From: Lacrimispora sphenoides
Lineage (GTDB): Bacteria > Bacillota > Clostridia > Lachnospirales > Lachnospiraceae
Assembly: GCF_900105215.1 (NCBI RefSeq)
Contig: NZ_FOIP01000001.1
Location: 1,758,001-1,822,000, forward strand
DNA length: 64,000 nt
Direction of reading: 5' to 3'
The position numbers and the translations under genes were made by a program. Positions 33,356 to 42,466 of the stretch are shown here, in pieces. Under the pieces are notes generated by a model. The model saw only the letters and a program-made list of their open reading frames with translations, was not told where the DNA came from and ran no database searches. Numbering within the stretch: the first letter of the stretch is position 1; every line of letters begins with the position of its first letter.

Positions 33356-35494
33356 ATGGCAGAACGAATACACAGACCGGTTCGTATGGGAATTGACGTA
33401 GGCGGTACCTATACCAAATGCGTTGCAATGGATAACGATACCCATGATATTATCGGAAAAAACGAAGTAAAAACGACACATGACCATAAAGACGGCGTTG
33501 CTGCCGGTGTTGTGCAGAGCTTTAAGAACTGCATGAACGAAAATAATATTTCTCCGGAAGATGTGGTTTTCGTGGCTCACTCCACCACCCAGGCTACCAA
33601 TGCCTTTATTGAGGGCGATGTGGCAAGCGTTGGAGTCGTAGGAGTAGCAGGGGGTGGTCTTGAGGGCTTTCTGGCAAAGCGCCAGTTGGCTTTAAAAGAC
33701 ATTATGCTGGATGAAAAAGTCGGCCGTATGATCAAGGTGTATAATACCTTTATTAAGAAAAAAATGCTGACAGAAGATATCATCAATAAGAACATAGATG
33801 ATCTGCTTGCCCAAGGCTCTCAGGTAATGGTGGCATCCATGGCTTTTGGAGTGGACAGTATGGGGGAAGAGCAGATGATCCATGACTGCGCAAAGAAGAA
33901 AAATGAGCCTGTAACAATGGCTTCCGATATTACAAAACTTTACGGACTTACCCGCCGTACCCGTACGGCAGCAATCAATGCTTCCATTCTTCCGAAGATG
34001 ATGATGACTGCAAATGCAACAGAAACCTCAGTAAAATCTGCAGGCGTCAACGTGCCCTTAATGATTATGAGAGGTGACGGCGGTGTTATGGAGATCGGCG
34101 AAATGAGAAAGCGTCCGATCTTAACGGCACTTTCCGGTCCGGCAGCATCAGTTATGGGCTCCCTCATGTATCTTCGCGCTTCCAATGCCATCTATTTTGA
34201 GGTTGGAGGTACTACCACTAACATCGGCGTGATTAAGAACGGCCGTCCTGGTGTGGATTATGCCAAAATCGGCGGTCACGACACCTATATCAACTCTCTG
34301 GATGTAAGGATCTTAGGCTGCGCAGGCGGTTCCATGGTCCGTGTCAATGATAAATGCGTGGTAGACGTAGGCCCCCGTTCCGCTCATATCGCCGGCTGTG
34401 AATATGCCTGCTTTATGCCGGAAGAAGAGATCGTTGATCCACAGATCGAAATGGTCAGTCCAAAGCCAGGAGATCCGGGCGACTATGTGACCCTGCGGTT
34501 AAAGAATGGAAAACGCATCTGCTTTACCAATACGGATGCTGCAAATGTCCTGGGACTTATTGATGAAAAATACTTTGCCCACGGCAATGCAAATTCCGCC
34601 AGAAAAGCTATGCAGCCTGTTGCTGATAAGCTTGGCATAACAGTAGAAGAACTGGCTACCCAGATTCTGGATAAGGACTTTGAAAAGATCAACGCCTGCA
34701 TCAACTCTCTGGCTGAAAAGTACAAACTGGATCATGACAGCATGAAACTGGTTGGCTGCGGCGGCGGTGCTGCTTCCCTGGTTCCTTACTGCGCCGGCAA
34801 GATGGGACTGCAGTACAGCATCCCGGAAAATGCGGAAGTAATTTCTTCCATTGGCGTGGCACTGTCCATGGTTCGTGACGTGGTTGAGCGAGTCATACCA
34901 AACCCAACACAGGAAGACATCCGTGAGCTGAAAAAAGAGGCGGCAGATCTGGCAGTCAGTTCAGGCGCTTCTCCTGATTCAGTAGAAATCCATATAGAGA
35001 TCGACAGCCAGACAGGAAAGGTGACGGCCATAGCCACAGGATCCACAGAGGTAAAGACTACAGATCTCTTAAAGGCCTGCGAGGAGCCAGAGGCTTGCGA
35101 GCTTGCATTACAGGATTTCGGTCCCAAGATTTGCAATGTGGAATTGGCTGAGATGACAGACAAGTTTTATGTTTATAAAGGAGAGAAAGACGGTAAAACG
35201 CCTCTTCGTATTGTAGACAGCAAGGGATTCATTAAAGTGCAGTGTTCCGACGGTGTTGTAGAGAAATGCAAGGCAAAGGATTACGAAGAGGTTGTAGAAA
35301 AGCTTTGGAAGGAAAATGCCGTGTTTAAGACGGATACCGTGCTGCGTCCGGATTTCTTTGTATGTTTCGGCCCCAGGGTATGCGACTACAGTGCAGTAGA
35401 CTTGGAGCAGGTTATGCTTCTTATGAATCTGGACTTAGGTGACCGGGAGCCAGAGGAAGATGTTATGATCATAGCTTCCGTACAGGAGATTTAA
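33356..35494 (+). CDS. Hydantoinase/oxoprolinase-family ATPase-like protein (HyuA-like)
   Basis: 712 residues. The N-terminal ASKHA phosphate loop is RMGIDVGGTYTKCVAMD; a second nucleotide-binding motif IYFEVGGTTTNIGVIKNG is at about 280-297. AFGVDSMGEE and LTALSGPAASVMGSLMY are typical of hydantoinase A/acetone carboxylase beta-type proteins, which use ATP to activate a carbonyl or amide. No partner HyuB gene is adjacent; a small HExxH protein follows six bases later. The reaction is not predictable beyond ATP-dependent ring opening or carboxylation. Confidence 0.85.
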   Translation: MAERIHRPVRMGIDVGGTYTKCVAMDNDTHDIIGKNEVKTTHDHKDGVAAGVVQSFKNCMNENNISPEDVVFVAHSTTQATNAFIEGDVASVGVVGVAGGGLEGFLAKRQLALKDIMLDEKVGRMIKVYNTFIKKKMLTEDIINKNIDDLLAQGSQVMVASMAFGVDSMGEEQMIHDCAKKKNEPVTMASDITKLYGLTRRTRTAAINASILPKMMMTANATETSVKSAGVNVPLMIMRGDGGVMEIGEMRKRPILTALSGPAASVMGSLMYLRASNAIYFEVGGTTTNIGVIKNGRPGVDYAKIGGHDTYINSLDVRILGCAGGSMVRVNDKCVVDVGPRSAHIAGCEYACFMPEEEIVDPQIEMVSPKPGDPGDYVTLRLKNGKRICFTNTDAANVLGLIDEKYFAHGNANSARKAMQPVADKLGITVEELATQILDKDFEKINACINSLAEKYKLDHDSMKLVGCGGGAASLVPYCAGKMGLQYSIPENAEVISSIGVALSMVRDVVERVIPNPTQEDIRELKKEAADLAVSSGASPDSVEIHIEIDSQTGKVTAIATGSTEVKTTDLLKACEEPEACELALQDFGPKICNVELAEMTDKFYVYKGEKDGKTPLRIVDSKGFIKVQCSDGVVEKCKAKDYEEVVEKLWKENAVFKTDTVLRPDFFVCFGPRVCDYSAVDLEQVMLLMNLDLGDREPEEDVMIIASVQEI

Positions 35495-35499
35495 TCATT

Positions 35500-36276
35500 A
35501 TGAAGAAGGAAGAGTTTCGAAATGCCCTAAAGCCCATTACAGATGGACTTTTCGGAAAGCAAAGGACAAGCGTGTATGAGCGCCCTCACTTTGACGTACG
35601 TCCAATCGAGGACATGGTAAATGACTTAGCGGAAATTGAGCCGGTGGATTGGTATTCCTATGCATTTTCCAGAGAACCTTTAAATGGAAGGTTTAACGAG
35701 GAGCAGCGAAAGGAATGGATGGAGAAAAGTCTGGCCTGCGGCAGAGAATATGCACAGAAGGTTCGTGAAAAGTACCAGACCAGGGATCCTAAGAAGCTGG
35801 CACAAGCCATGGGAATGGATATCTCCTTTCCGGAATTCCCGGAGAAAACCGACCGGGTGCTTTTCGCTGAATACAGGGTACCTAATAAAATCTGCATCTA
35901 TATGGATGCGGTGAAAAAAGGGGAGAAGCTCTTTGAAAGGCCGGGGATCTCGGAGCTGTTAGCAGAGGGGCTTGATATCAGCCGCCTTCTGCTGGCCCAC
36001 GAGCTTTTTCATTTCGTGGAAGAGCAGTACAAACATGAAATTTTCACGAAGACAGAAAAAGTCAGACTGTGGTCCCTTGGTTTTCTTCATAATGATTCCA
36101 ACGTGATCGCCTTCAGCGAAATTGCGGCAATGGGGTTTGCCCAGGAGATCATGGGAATCACCTATTCCCCCTATATAATGGATGTATTTTTGGTCTATGG
36201 CTATTCACCGGAAGAAGCTAGCGGACTTTACGAGGAGATGATGGTCTGTGCGGGGAGAACGCCGCGGACCGCTTAA
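35500..36276 (+). CDS. Conserved protein with HExxH zincin-like motif
   Basis: 258 residues, six bases after the hydantoinase-like gene and therefore translationally linked. I do not recognise the family. LLLAHELFHFVEEQ at about residues 165-178 contains HExxH, and a downstream FSEIAAMGFAQEI could give the third ligand Glu, as in gluzincin or ImmA/IrrE-like metalloproteases. There is no signal peptide or membrane segment. It may be a maturation or activating partner of the hydantoinase-like protein, which is inference from coupling. Confidence 0.65.
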   Translation: MKKEEFRNALKPITDGLFGKQRTSVYERPHFDVRPIEDMVNDLAEIEPVDWYSYAFSREPLNGRFNEEQRKEWMEKSLACGREYAQKVREKYQTRDPKKLAQAMGMDISFPEFPEKTDRVLFAEYRVPNKICIYMDAVKKGEKLFERPGISELLAEGLDISRLLLAHELFHFVEEQYKHEIFTKTEKVRLWSLGFLHNDSNVIAFSEIAAMGFAQEIMGITYSPYIMDVFLVYGYSPEEASGLYEEMMVCAGRTPRTA

Positions 36277-36294
36277 GAGAAAGCAGGAGAAGAT

Positions 36295-37344
36295 ATGAGT
36301 TTAAAAATTCCATTTGAGACAGTAAAAGAAACAATAAAAAAAGCGTTGTTAAATGCAGGGCTTACCATGGAACAGGCTGAGGCCTGCGCAACTATCCATG
36401 CCCAGTCCAGTGCCGATGGAGTAGAGAGCCATGGACTAAACCGTGTTCCGCGTTTTGTAGAATATGTGCAGAAGGGCTGGGTGGATCCAAAGGGTCAGCC
36501 GGAGCTTTTAGGGGCCAGGGGAGCCGTTGAAAATTACGACGGACATTTAGGAATCGGTATTACAAATGCAATGTTTTGTGCAGACCGGGCCATGGAGCTT
36601 GCCAAGGAACATGGGATCGGATGCGTTGCACTGAGAAATACGACTCACTGGATGCGTGGCGGCACCTATGCCTGGAGAATGGCGGAAGCAGGTTTCATGG
36701 GCATGAGCTGGATCAATACGGAAAGCTGTATGCCTCTGTGGGGCAGCGATGAGCCGGGTGTCGGAAATAACCCATTCTGCATTGCCATTCCAAGAGAGGA
36801 TGGTCCGATTGTTCTTGATATGGCGATGAGCCAGTATGCTTATGGAAAGCTTGGAGTTTACCGTCTGGCGGACAAAAAGCTTCCATTCCCCGGAGGCTTT
36901 GATAAAGACGGAAACTTGACGGATGATCCGGGAGCCATCGAGGAGAGCAGAAGGATCCTTCCCACCGGATACTGGAAGGGAAGCGGCATGGCAATTGCGT
37001 TAGATTTGGCAGCTGCTCTTATGGCAAATGGAAACAGCGGTTTTGATATGGATGAGGAAGGAAGAGGAAGCTGCACTGGCTGCTGTCAGATTTTTATTGC
37101 TTATGATCCATATCTCTTCGGAACAAAGGAAGAAATCCAGGAAATGCTTAACCGGCGTGTTGCTGCAGCGGATGCAAGCCATCCGGAGCGGGAAGGTGGC
37201 CAGGTTACCTGTCCGGGAGAACGTACCATTACTACCAGGGAACGCAGCATGAAGGATGGCGTATCCGTGGATGAGACTGTCTGGGCCCAGGTGGTTGCCA
37301 TTTCAGAAGGCAATCTGGATACAAAGGATATTGCAAGCAAATAA
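36295..37344 (+). CDS. Malate/L-lactate dehydrogenase-family oxidoreductase (DlgD/YiaK-like)
   Basis: 349 residues, ribosome site AGCAGGAGAAG. It has the family pattern ADGVESHGLNRVPRFVEYV with the catalytic His, LRNTTHWMRGGTYAWRMAEAG, VGNNPFCIAIPRE, IVLDMAMSQYAYGKL and KGSGMAIALDLAAALM. It resembles 2,3-diketo-L-gulonate reductase and other NAD(P)-dependent 2-oxoacid reductases outside the Rossmann class. Context with YhcH and sugar-acid genes supports a keto-sugar-acid substrate. Confidence 0.9.
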   Translation: MSLKIPFETVKETIKKALLNAGLTMEQAEACATIHAQSSADGVESHGLNRVPRFVEYVQKGWVDPKGQPELLGARGAVENYDGHLGIGITNAMFCADRAMELAKEHGIGCVALRNTTHWMRGGTYAWRMAEAGFMGMSWINTESCMPLWGSDEPGVGNNPFCIAIPREDGPIVLDMAMSQYAYGKLGVYRLADKKLPFPGGFDKDGNLTDDPGAIEESRRILPTGYWKGSGMAIALDLAAALMANGNSGFDMDEEGRGSCTGCCQIFIAYDPYLFGTKEEIQEMLNRRVAAADASHPEREGGQVTCPGERTITTRERSMKDGVSVDETVWAQVVAISEGNLDTKDIASK

Positions 37345-37351
37345 AAAGGAA

Positions 37352-37371
37352 CTGCTCCTCATGGGGAGCAG
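37352..37371 (+). other. Small hairpin between dehydrogenase and YhcH genes
   Basis: CTGCTCC pairs with GGAGCAG; no T run follows and the YhcH ribosome site begins just after. It probably stabilises or modulates rather than terminates. Confidence 0.45.
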
Positions 37372-37385
37372 AAGGGAGAAAACTT

Positions 37386-37838
37386 ATGCTTTTTTCTAAT
37401 ATTTCAGTTGCAGAAACATACGATTATCTGGAAGATAAATTCCGGGCAGCCTATGAGTGGCTGAGAGAAACGGATATCCGTTCTTTACCGGCAGGAAGCT
37501 ATCAGGTCATGGGAGACATCGTGGTGGCTAATGTACAGGAATACACCACATTTCCTGCAGAGCAGGGATCCTTTGAGACCCATGAGAAATATTTTGATAT
37601 TCAGTACATGGTTTCCGGAAGGGAACAGTTCGGCATCTGCAAAAGAGACGGCTTAAAGGTGAAAGAACGGATCGAGGAAAACGATGTGATTTTCTATGAA
37701 GAACCAGAGTTTAGCGGAAGCGTTCTGCTGGAAGAAGGAGATTTAATCATTGTGGCCCCTGAAGATGCCCATAAGCCCCGCTGCGCGGCAGGAATGCCCT
37801 GTGATGTAAAGAAGGTCGTAGTAAAGATCGCTCTTTAA
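37386..37838 (+). CDS. YhcH/YjgK/YiaL family protein
   Basis: 150 residues, a small cupin-like beta fold. It has MGDIVVANVQEYTTFPAEQG, FETHEKYFDIQYMVSGREQFGI, DVIFYEEP and LIIVAPEDAHKPRC with the usual His/Glu metal ligands. The family accompanies sialic acid and keto-sugar-acid pathways and is thought to be a metal-dependent sugar anomerase/mutarotase. It follows the DlgD-like gene, as YiaL follows YiaK in E. coli. Confidence 0.9.
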   Translation: MLFSNISVAETYDYLEDKFRAAYEWLRETDIRSLPAGSYQVMGDIVVANVQEYTTFPAEQGSFETHEKYFDIQYMVSGREQFGICKRDGLKVKERIEENDVIFYEEPEFSGSVLLEEGDLIIVAPEDAHKPRCAAGMPCDVKKVVVKIAL

Positions 37839-37847
37839 AAAATAAAT

Positions 37848-37880
37848 CTGTCCGGCCTATTGTAATTCCAGGTCGGACAG
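37848..37880. terminator. Bidirectional terminator between convergent YhcH and GntR genes
   Basis: CTGTCCG and CGGACAG arms. Read on the minus strand the stem is followed by ATTTATTTTTT, so it ends the GntR transcript best; plus-strand efficiency is less clear. Confidence 0.7.
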
Positions 37881-37886
37881 AAAACG

Positions 37887-38534
37887 TTAAATGATATTCA
37901 TGGTCAAAGGCATCATAAGGTGATTGATCAGGACCTGATAGGCCTGGATGCTATCCCCTTTTTTCAGATGCTGGTAAAAGGTTAAATGCTCTTCATAGGT
38001 AGCCTGTGCACGGCCGGCAACGGTCAGGGCATTGGCAGTGGTCAGATGTATGGTATAAAGAAGGCGCTGGAACAGATGATCAAATTCGCCGTTCTCAGCG
38101 AAATGGACTAAAAGCATATGAAACTGATGGTCCTCTTCGGTAAAGGACTCCGGGAAGTTCTTTGCGGAGAGAGCGGTTTTCTGCCTGGCAAGGGATTCTT
38201 CCATATCCTTTAAAAGCTTGTGAAGCCGTTTTTTATCCTCGCAGCCTGCGGCCAGATGGACACAAAAGCCTTCAATGGCGCAGCGGACCTGGATGGATTC
38301 CCGCATGGTCTCCTTATCCAGACGCCGGATCATGAATCCTCGGCTGGGAATGATGGTGATATAACCTTCCTGAGAGAGATACTGAAGTGCCTCACGCAGA
38401 GGGGTCCGGGAGATCCCCAGTTCCTTTGCCAGTCTGGTTTCCGAGTATAAAACCTCTGAGTCCAGGGATTTGGAAAGGATCTGTTCTTTAATTGTATGAT
38501 AAGCCTGATATTGCAGGGAACCGGTATCGTTCAT
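37887..38534 (-). CDS. GntR-family (FCD) regulator, divergent from the cyclase operon
   Basis: 215 residues. Winged helix at about 8-75: QAYHTIKEQILSKSL, ETRLAKELGISRTPLREALQ, YLSQEGYITIIPSRGF. C-terminal FCD helical domain with the His/Asp ligand pattern around HQFHMLLVHFAENG and YEEHLTFYQHLKKG. It is divergent from 38715-42446. The promoter there contains three tandem CYGGTATA repeats, the GGTATACC-type site many FCD regulators use, so this protein is the likely repressor. Confidence 0.9.
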   Translation of the reverse strand: MNDTGSLQYQAYHTIKEQILSKSLDSEVLYSETRLAKELGISRTPLREALQYLSQEGYITIIPSRGFMIRRLDKETMRESIQVRCAIEGFCVHLAAGCEDKKRLHKLLKDMEESLARQKTALSAKNFPESFTEEDHQFHMLLVHFAENGEFDHLFQRLLYTIHLTTANALTVAGRAQATYEEHLTFYQHLKKGDSIQAYQVLINHLMMPLTMNII

Positions 38535-38561
38535 GAAAGACTCCTGTCGTTTTTGGAAATA

Positions 38562-38579
38562 CCAGACAACCTTGTCTGG
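38562..38579. promoter_or_regulatory. Perfect inverted repeat before the GntR gene
   Basis: CCAGACAA-CC-TTGTCTGG, 8-bp arms, 28 bp upstream of the GntR start. Possible autoregulatory operator or 5' hairpin. Confidence 0.45.
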
Positions 38580-38638
38580 CTATAAGTGTTACGGAAATTA
38601 TCATACCTGAAAAGAACCATGAAGTCAATAAAAAAAGA

Positions 38639-38668
38639 TTGACCGGTATACCGGTATACTGGTATAAT
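38639..38668 (+). promoter_or_regulatory. Promoter with embedded triple-repeat GntR operator
   Basis: TTGACC at 38639-38644 and TATAAT at 38663-38668, spacer 18 bp. The spacer consists of tandem 8-mers CCGGTATA, CCGGTATA, CTGGTATA (38643-38666), which together create the palindrome GTATACCGGTATAC. A bound repressor would block RNA polymerase directly. Confidence 0.75.
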
Positions 38669-38714
38669 AAATAGAGAAAGAAAAAACTATTTTTTAACAC
38701 AGGAGGTACAAACA

Positions 38715-39404
38715 ATGAGCGCATATGAACTGGGAAATGGGTTAAGAGTCATTGATTTAACAAAGCAGCTGGATCCGGAAACTGAGACAAGAAGGTGTCA
38801 TTTATTCCGTTTTAACACAGGTGGTCCAATCCCGGATTTCCACACCATTATGGACTTAACCAGCCATTTAGGCACTCATGTGGAATGTCCATATCACCAC
38901 AATGATAACTGGACAGACGTACAGGGTCTGCCGATCAGCACCTTCATGGGCCGTGCGATCTATGTAAACATCACTCATATGGAGCCTAACGGCAAGATTA
39001 AGGGAGAAGATTTAGAAAAAGCCTGCGGCGGCCGCATCAAAGAAGGAGATATCGTTATCCTGGATTCCCCGCGCAAGCTTCCTCCATTCACTCCTGCTTC
39101 CAACACGAAAGAGGATGAGCGCCTTTTCATCTGCCGTGAGACTGCAGAGTGGTTAAAGGAGAAGAAAGTAAAATGCGTTGGCTTTGGCGACGGCGTTTCC
39201 ATTGAGAGCAACAACGAGGATGTGTGCGCATTCCACGACGTTCTGATGGAGGTTGATGTGGTATTCTTAGAGGTATTAAAGAATTTAGAAGAGCTGACCA
39301 CTGACACATTCTTCATGTCCTACGCTCCAATGCCGATCAAAGGTCTGGATTCCTGCCCGATCCGCGCATATGCCATCGAAGGAATTGCGGAATTTTCGAA
39401 ATAA
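38715..39404 (+). CDS. Cyclase-family (kynurenine formamidase-like) metal hydrolase
   Basis: 229 residues, AGGAGG ribosome site. The metal-binding signature of PF04199 is present as TSHLGTHVECPYHH, with CVGFGDGVSIES and CAFHDVLMEVDVVFLEVL. The family hydrolyses formyl-amides, lactones or cyclic amides through a metal-bound water. Here it probably opens a lactone or amide ring in the cluster's pathway. It is the first gene behind the operator at 38639-38668. Confidence 0.87.
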   Translation: MSAYELGNGLRVIDLTKQLDPETETRRCHLFRFNTGGPIPDFHTIMDLTSHLGTHVECPYHHNDNWTDVQGLPISTFMGRAIYVNITHMEPNGKIKGEDLEKACGGRIKEGDIVILDSPRKLPPFTPASNTKEDERLFICRETAEWLKEKKVKCVGFGDGVSIESNNEDVCAFHDVLMEVDVVFLEVLKNLEELTTDTFFMSYAPMPIKGLDSCPIRAYAIEGIAEFSK

Positions 39405-39419
39405 TAGAGGGTGAAATTA

Positions 39420-40334
39420 ATGAAGATTGCTGTTATAGGGGCAGGGGCCATGGGTTCCATCTATGGTTCCCATTTGTCCCTGAACAATGAAGTATATATG
39501 GTAGATACGGCTCCTGCAGTTGTGGAGCACATTAAAAAGGAAGGGATCAAGCTTCTGGAAGATAACGAGGAGCATGTTTACCGTCCCAATGCTGTTGCTT
39601 CCACAGAGGGTATGGAGCCTATGGATCTTGTCATTCTGTTCGTTAAATCCTTATATTCCAAAGCAGCACTGGATACAAACAGAAGCCTGATCGGTCCTGG
39701 GACCTACGTGATGACCCTGCAGAATGGTTCCGGCCACGAGGATATCCTGGAGGAGTTTGTTTCCAGGGATCATATGGTCATCGGTACCACAGAAGACAAT
39801 GGCGCAGTTTTGGGCCTTGGCTATGTGAAACGAGGCGGTACAGGCAATACCAACGTAGGCATGCTGGCAGAAGATAAAGAGCAGTTCCTTCCAAGGCTGA
39901 AAGAAGCTTTCGAATGCTGCAGCTTTCGGGTAAATGTCCATTCCAATATCCAGCAGCTTATCTGGAACAAGCTTTTCACTAATGTATCATTAAGTGCGGT
40001 CACAGGCATCCTTCAGGTGGATATTGGGTATATCGCATCCAATGAACATGCCTGGAATATGACGGTCCGCCTGATTAAAGAGGCGGCTTCCGTGGCCCGC
40101 GGTCTGGGCCTCCATGCGGATGACGATGAGATCATAGAAAAGGTGAAGAAGACATCGGAGATGTCTCCTAACGGCTGCACTTCCATCCGTGCAGATCTTC
40201 AAAATGGACGGAAAACAGAAGTAGATACGATCAGCGGCTCCGTAGTAAGGGCTGCAAAGAAATGCGGCATTCCGGTACCGATCCATGAGTTCCTGGTGGA
40301 AATGGTACACGCTATGGAAGACAAAAGCCGGTAA
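39420..40334 (+). CDS. Ketopantoate reductase-like 2-oxoacid reductase
   Basis: 304 residues from ATG 39420 with AGAGGGTG seven bases before; an in-frame GTG at 39411 overlaps that site. N-terminal Rossmann motif VIGAGAMGSIYG, then VKSLYSKAAL, TLQNGSGHEDIL and IWNKLFTNVSLSAVTGIL with the catalytic Lys, all of the ApbA/PanE family. Its place in a catabolic operon argues for reduction of a pathway 2-keto acid rather than pantothenate synthesis. Confidence 0.87.
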   Translation: MKIAVIGAGAMGSIYGSHLSLNNEVYMVDTAPAVVEHIKKEGIKLLEDNEEHVYRPNAVASTEGMEPMDLVILFVKSLYSKAALDTNRSLIGPGTYVMTLQNGSGHEDILEEFVSRDHMVIGTTEDNGAVLGLGYVKRGGTGNTNVGMLAEDKEQFLPRLKEAFECCSFRVNVHSNIQQLIWNKLFTNVSLSAVTGILQVDIGYIASNEHAWNMTVRLIKEAASVARGLGLHADDDEIIEKVKKTSEMSPNGCTSIRADLQNGRKTEVDTISGSVVRAAKKCGIPVPIHEFLVEMVHAMEDKSR

Positions 40335-40344
40335 CAGGATATAG

Positions 40345-40400
40345 AAAGAGGCTGGTTTTTTGCCGCAGGGTGTATGCGCTGCCGGATACCGGCCTCTTTA
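40345..40400 (+). terminator. Hairpin between reductase and aldolase genes
   Basis: AAAGAGGC with GCCTCTTT arms plus GG/CC extension and a long inner loop, followed by ATCATTTATT. It may cause partial termination inside the operon. Confidence 0.55.
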
Positions 40401-40487
40401 TCATTTATTCTCGTGAAGCTGGACCCAGAGAAGGGGTCTTATACATGTACAGGGGAAAAAGTCAAATGATAAGGGGGATTACAAACC

Positions 40488-41363
40488 ATGAAGAAATTAT
40501 ATGTTGCTTCCATCACTCCGTTTCAAGAGAATGGAGAAATCAATGAATCCGCTGCAAGGCAGCTGTGGGAGAGAAATATTTCAGAGGGAGCGGATGGATT
40601 CTTTATCGGAGGAAGCTCGGGAGAGTGCTTTCTGCTGACCAGAGAGGAGAGGGTCCGTTCCTTTGAACTTGCTTCAGAATATGCAGACCGTGCGGATATA
40701 TTCGCTCATGTAGGATCCATTAGTACGGAGGAGGCTGTATTCTATGCGAAAAAGGCAAAGGATATGGGCATTCGGAATATTGCAGCGACTCCTCCGCTTT
40801 ACTTTGGATTCTCGGAGAAGGAGATCGCAGGATATTACTACGATATTGCTGAGGCAATCGGCCAGCCGGTTCTTTATTATAACATCCCATCCAGCACCCA
40901 CAGAGAGCTGGAAGTTTCCCATCCGGATATACAGGTGCTTTTAAAATCCGGTGCAATAGGATCTGTAAAGCATACCAATCTTAATCTGCTTCAGATGGAG
41001 CGGATGAGGAATATAAATCCGGATATTAAGTGCTTTGGAGGCTTTGAAAGCTGTATGGTGGCTTTCCTTGCCTTTGGCTGTGACGGCTTTATCGGAAGCA
41101 GCTTCAATTTTATGCTGCCCCAGTTTAAGCGTTTGATGGAGCAGTATCTGGAAGGAAAGGAGGAGGAAGCCAGAATCCTCCAGACCAAATGCAACAACAT
41201 CCTGGATGTACTTTTAAAGAACGGATTGTGCGCGAACTTAAAGTATATCGTTTCCAGCCAGGGAATTCCGGCCGGAGAAGTGAGAAAGCCCATGCTGCCT
41301 TTGACACAAGAGAAGAAAGCTGAGATGGATCAGGTGCTTAAGCAGTATCTGGAAATCCGTTAA
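40488..41363 (+). CDS. DapA/NanA-family class I aldolase or dehydratase
   Basis: 291 residues, ribosome site AAGGGGGA. TIM barrel of the dihydrodipicolinate synthase family with GGSSGECFLLTREER, catalytic tyrosine in YYNIPSS (Y130/Y131) and Schiff-base K161 in GSVKHTN. Family members make or cleave keto-sugar acids and related 2-keto acids. In this cluster it is the likely carbon-carbon cleaving step that yields pyruvate. Lysine synthesis is unlikely given the context. Confidence 0.9.
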   Translation: MKKLYVASITPFQENGEINESAARQLWERNISEGADGFFIGGSSGECFLLTREERVRSFELASEYADRADIFAHVGSISTEEAVFYAKKAKDMGIRNIAATPPLYFGFSEKEIAGYYYDIAEAIGQPVLYYNIPSSTHRELEVSHPDIQVLLKSGAIGSVKHTNLNLLQMERMRNINPDIKCFGGFESCMVAFLAFGCDGFIGSSFNFMLPQFKRLMEQYLEGKEEEARILQTKCNNILDVLLKNGLCANLKYIVSSQGIPAGEVRKPMLPLTQEKKAEMDQVLKQYLEIR

Positions 41364-41423
41364 TGCTTTTTGGATACAAGCTACAGGATCAGGCTTAAAA
41401 TTATAAAGGAGATTTAAAGACTT

Positions 41424-42446
41424 ATGAAAGCGGTACAGATTGTAAAACCATATGAGTTAAAAGTCATCGATGTAGAAATGCCGGTAATGGACGAAAAAAA
41501 TAACGTGCTGATTAAAATGACTGCTGCGGGAATTTGTGGCTCTGATGTAGGTATTTATCATGGAACCAATGCTGCGGCTACCTATCCCAGGATCATTGGA
41601 CATGAAATGGTGGGAAAAGTGGCGGAAACCGGCTCCTCAGTCACGAACTTAAAGGTGGGTGACCGTGTGATCATCAACCAGGTGACAAGCTGCGGCCATT
41701 GTTATCCCTGCCGGATCGGAAGAGGGAATGTATGCGACCATCTGGCTGTACGCGGCGTTCACATTGACGGAGGCTATCGTGAATACATGGCCGTACCGGA
41801 ATCAGACTGTTATGTACTTCCGGATTCCCTTTCTGATGAAGACGCTGTTATGATCGAGCCTGCCACCATTGGCATCCAGTCCTGCACCCGTGCAGAGTTA
41901 GACAAGGATGACATGCTTTTAATTTACGGTTCCGGCGCTCTTGGAAGCTCCATATTAAAGACCGCCCGTTTGATCTGTGACCATATCATTGTTGCGGACA
42001 TCCAGGCTGATAAGCTGGAAACAGCTAAAAAGAACGGGGCTGCTTATACGATCAATACCTTGAAGGAGGACCTTCAGGAAAAGGTTAAGGAGTATACTCA
42101 CATGAGGGGCGCCACGGTTTCCATAGATGCCGTTTGCAGCAAGGATTCCCTGACCCAGCTTCTCCAGGCTACCGGAAATGCCGGCCGGGTCATGACCATG
42201 GGATTTTCTACGTCGCCTACGGAGATCACTCAGTTTGCCGTCACCTCTAAGGAGCTTGATGTAAGAGGTTCCCGTCTGCAGAATAAGATGTTTGGAAAGG
42301 CCATTGAACTGATCAATGAGGGAAAACTGGATCTTAGCGGTTCTGTTTCTCATACCTTCCCCCTGATTCGCGCTCAGGAGGCGTTTGACCTTGTGGACAG
42401 CCATGATCCGTCCATTCGTAAGATCGTTCTGACCTTTGATTTTTAA
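41424..42446 (+). CDS. Zinc-dependent alcohol dehydrogenase (MDR family)
   Basis: 340 residues, AAAGGAG ribosome site. Catalytic zinc ligands C38 (GICGSD) and H60-E61 (IIGHEMVG); structural zinc C90, C93, C96 and C104; Rossmann LIYGSGALGSSIL. It is close to sorbitol, L-threonine and L-galactonate/L-gulonate 5-dehydrogenases. It oxidises a secondary hydroxyl of a sugar or sugar acid with NAD+. It is the last gene of the cyclase operon. Confidence 0.9.
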   Translation: MKAVQIVKPYELKVIDVEMPVMDEKNNVLIKMTAAGICGSDVGIYHGTNAAATYPRIIGHEMVGKVAETGSSVTNLKVGDRVIINQVTSCGHCYPCRIGRGNVCDHLAVRGVHIDGGYREYMAVPESDCYVLPDSLSDEDAVMIEPATIGIQSCTRAELDKDDMLLIYGSGALGSSILKTARLICDHIIVADIQADKLETAKKNGAAYTINTLKEDLQEKVKEYTHMRGATVSIDAVCSKDSLTQLLQATGNAGRVMTMGFSTSPTEITQFAVTSKELDVRGSRLQNKMFGKAIELINEGKLDLSGSVSHTFPLIRAQEAFDLVDSHDPSIRKIVLTFDF

Positions 42447-42466
42447 TCAATTATTTTGATAAAGTA

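Noticed and set aside
38639..38668. Microsatellite
   Set aside because: The three units exactly fill a promoter spacer with good -35 and -10 boxes, so regulatory function explains them better.
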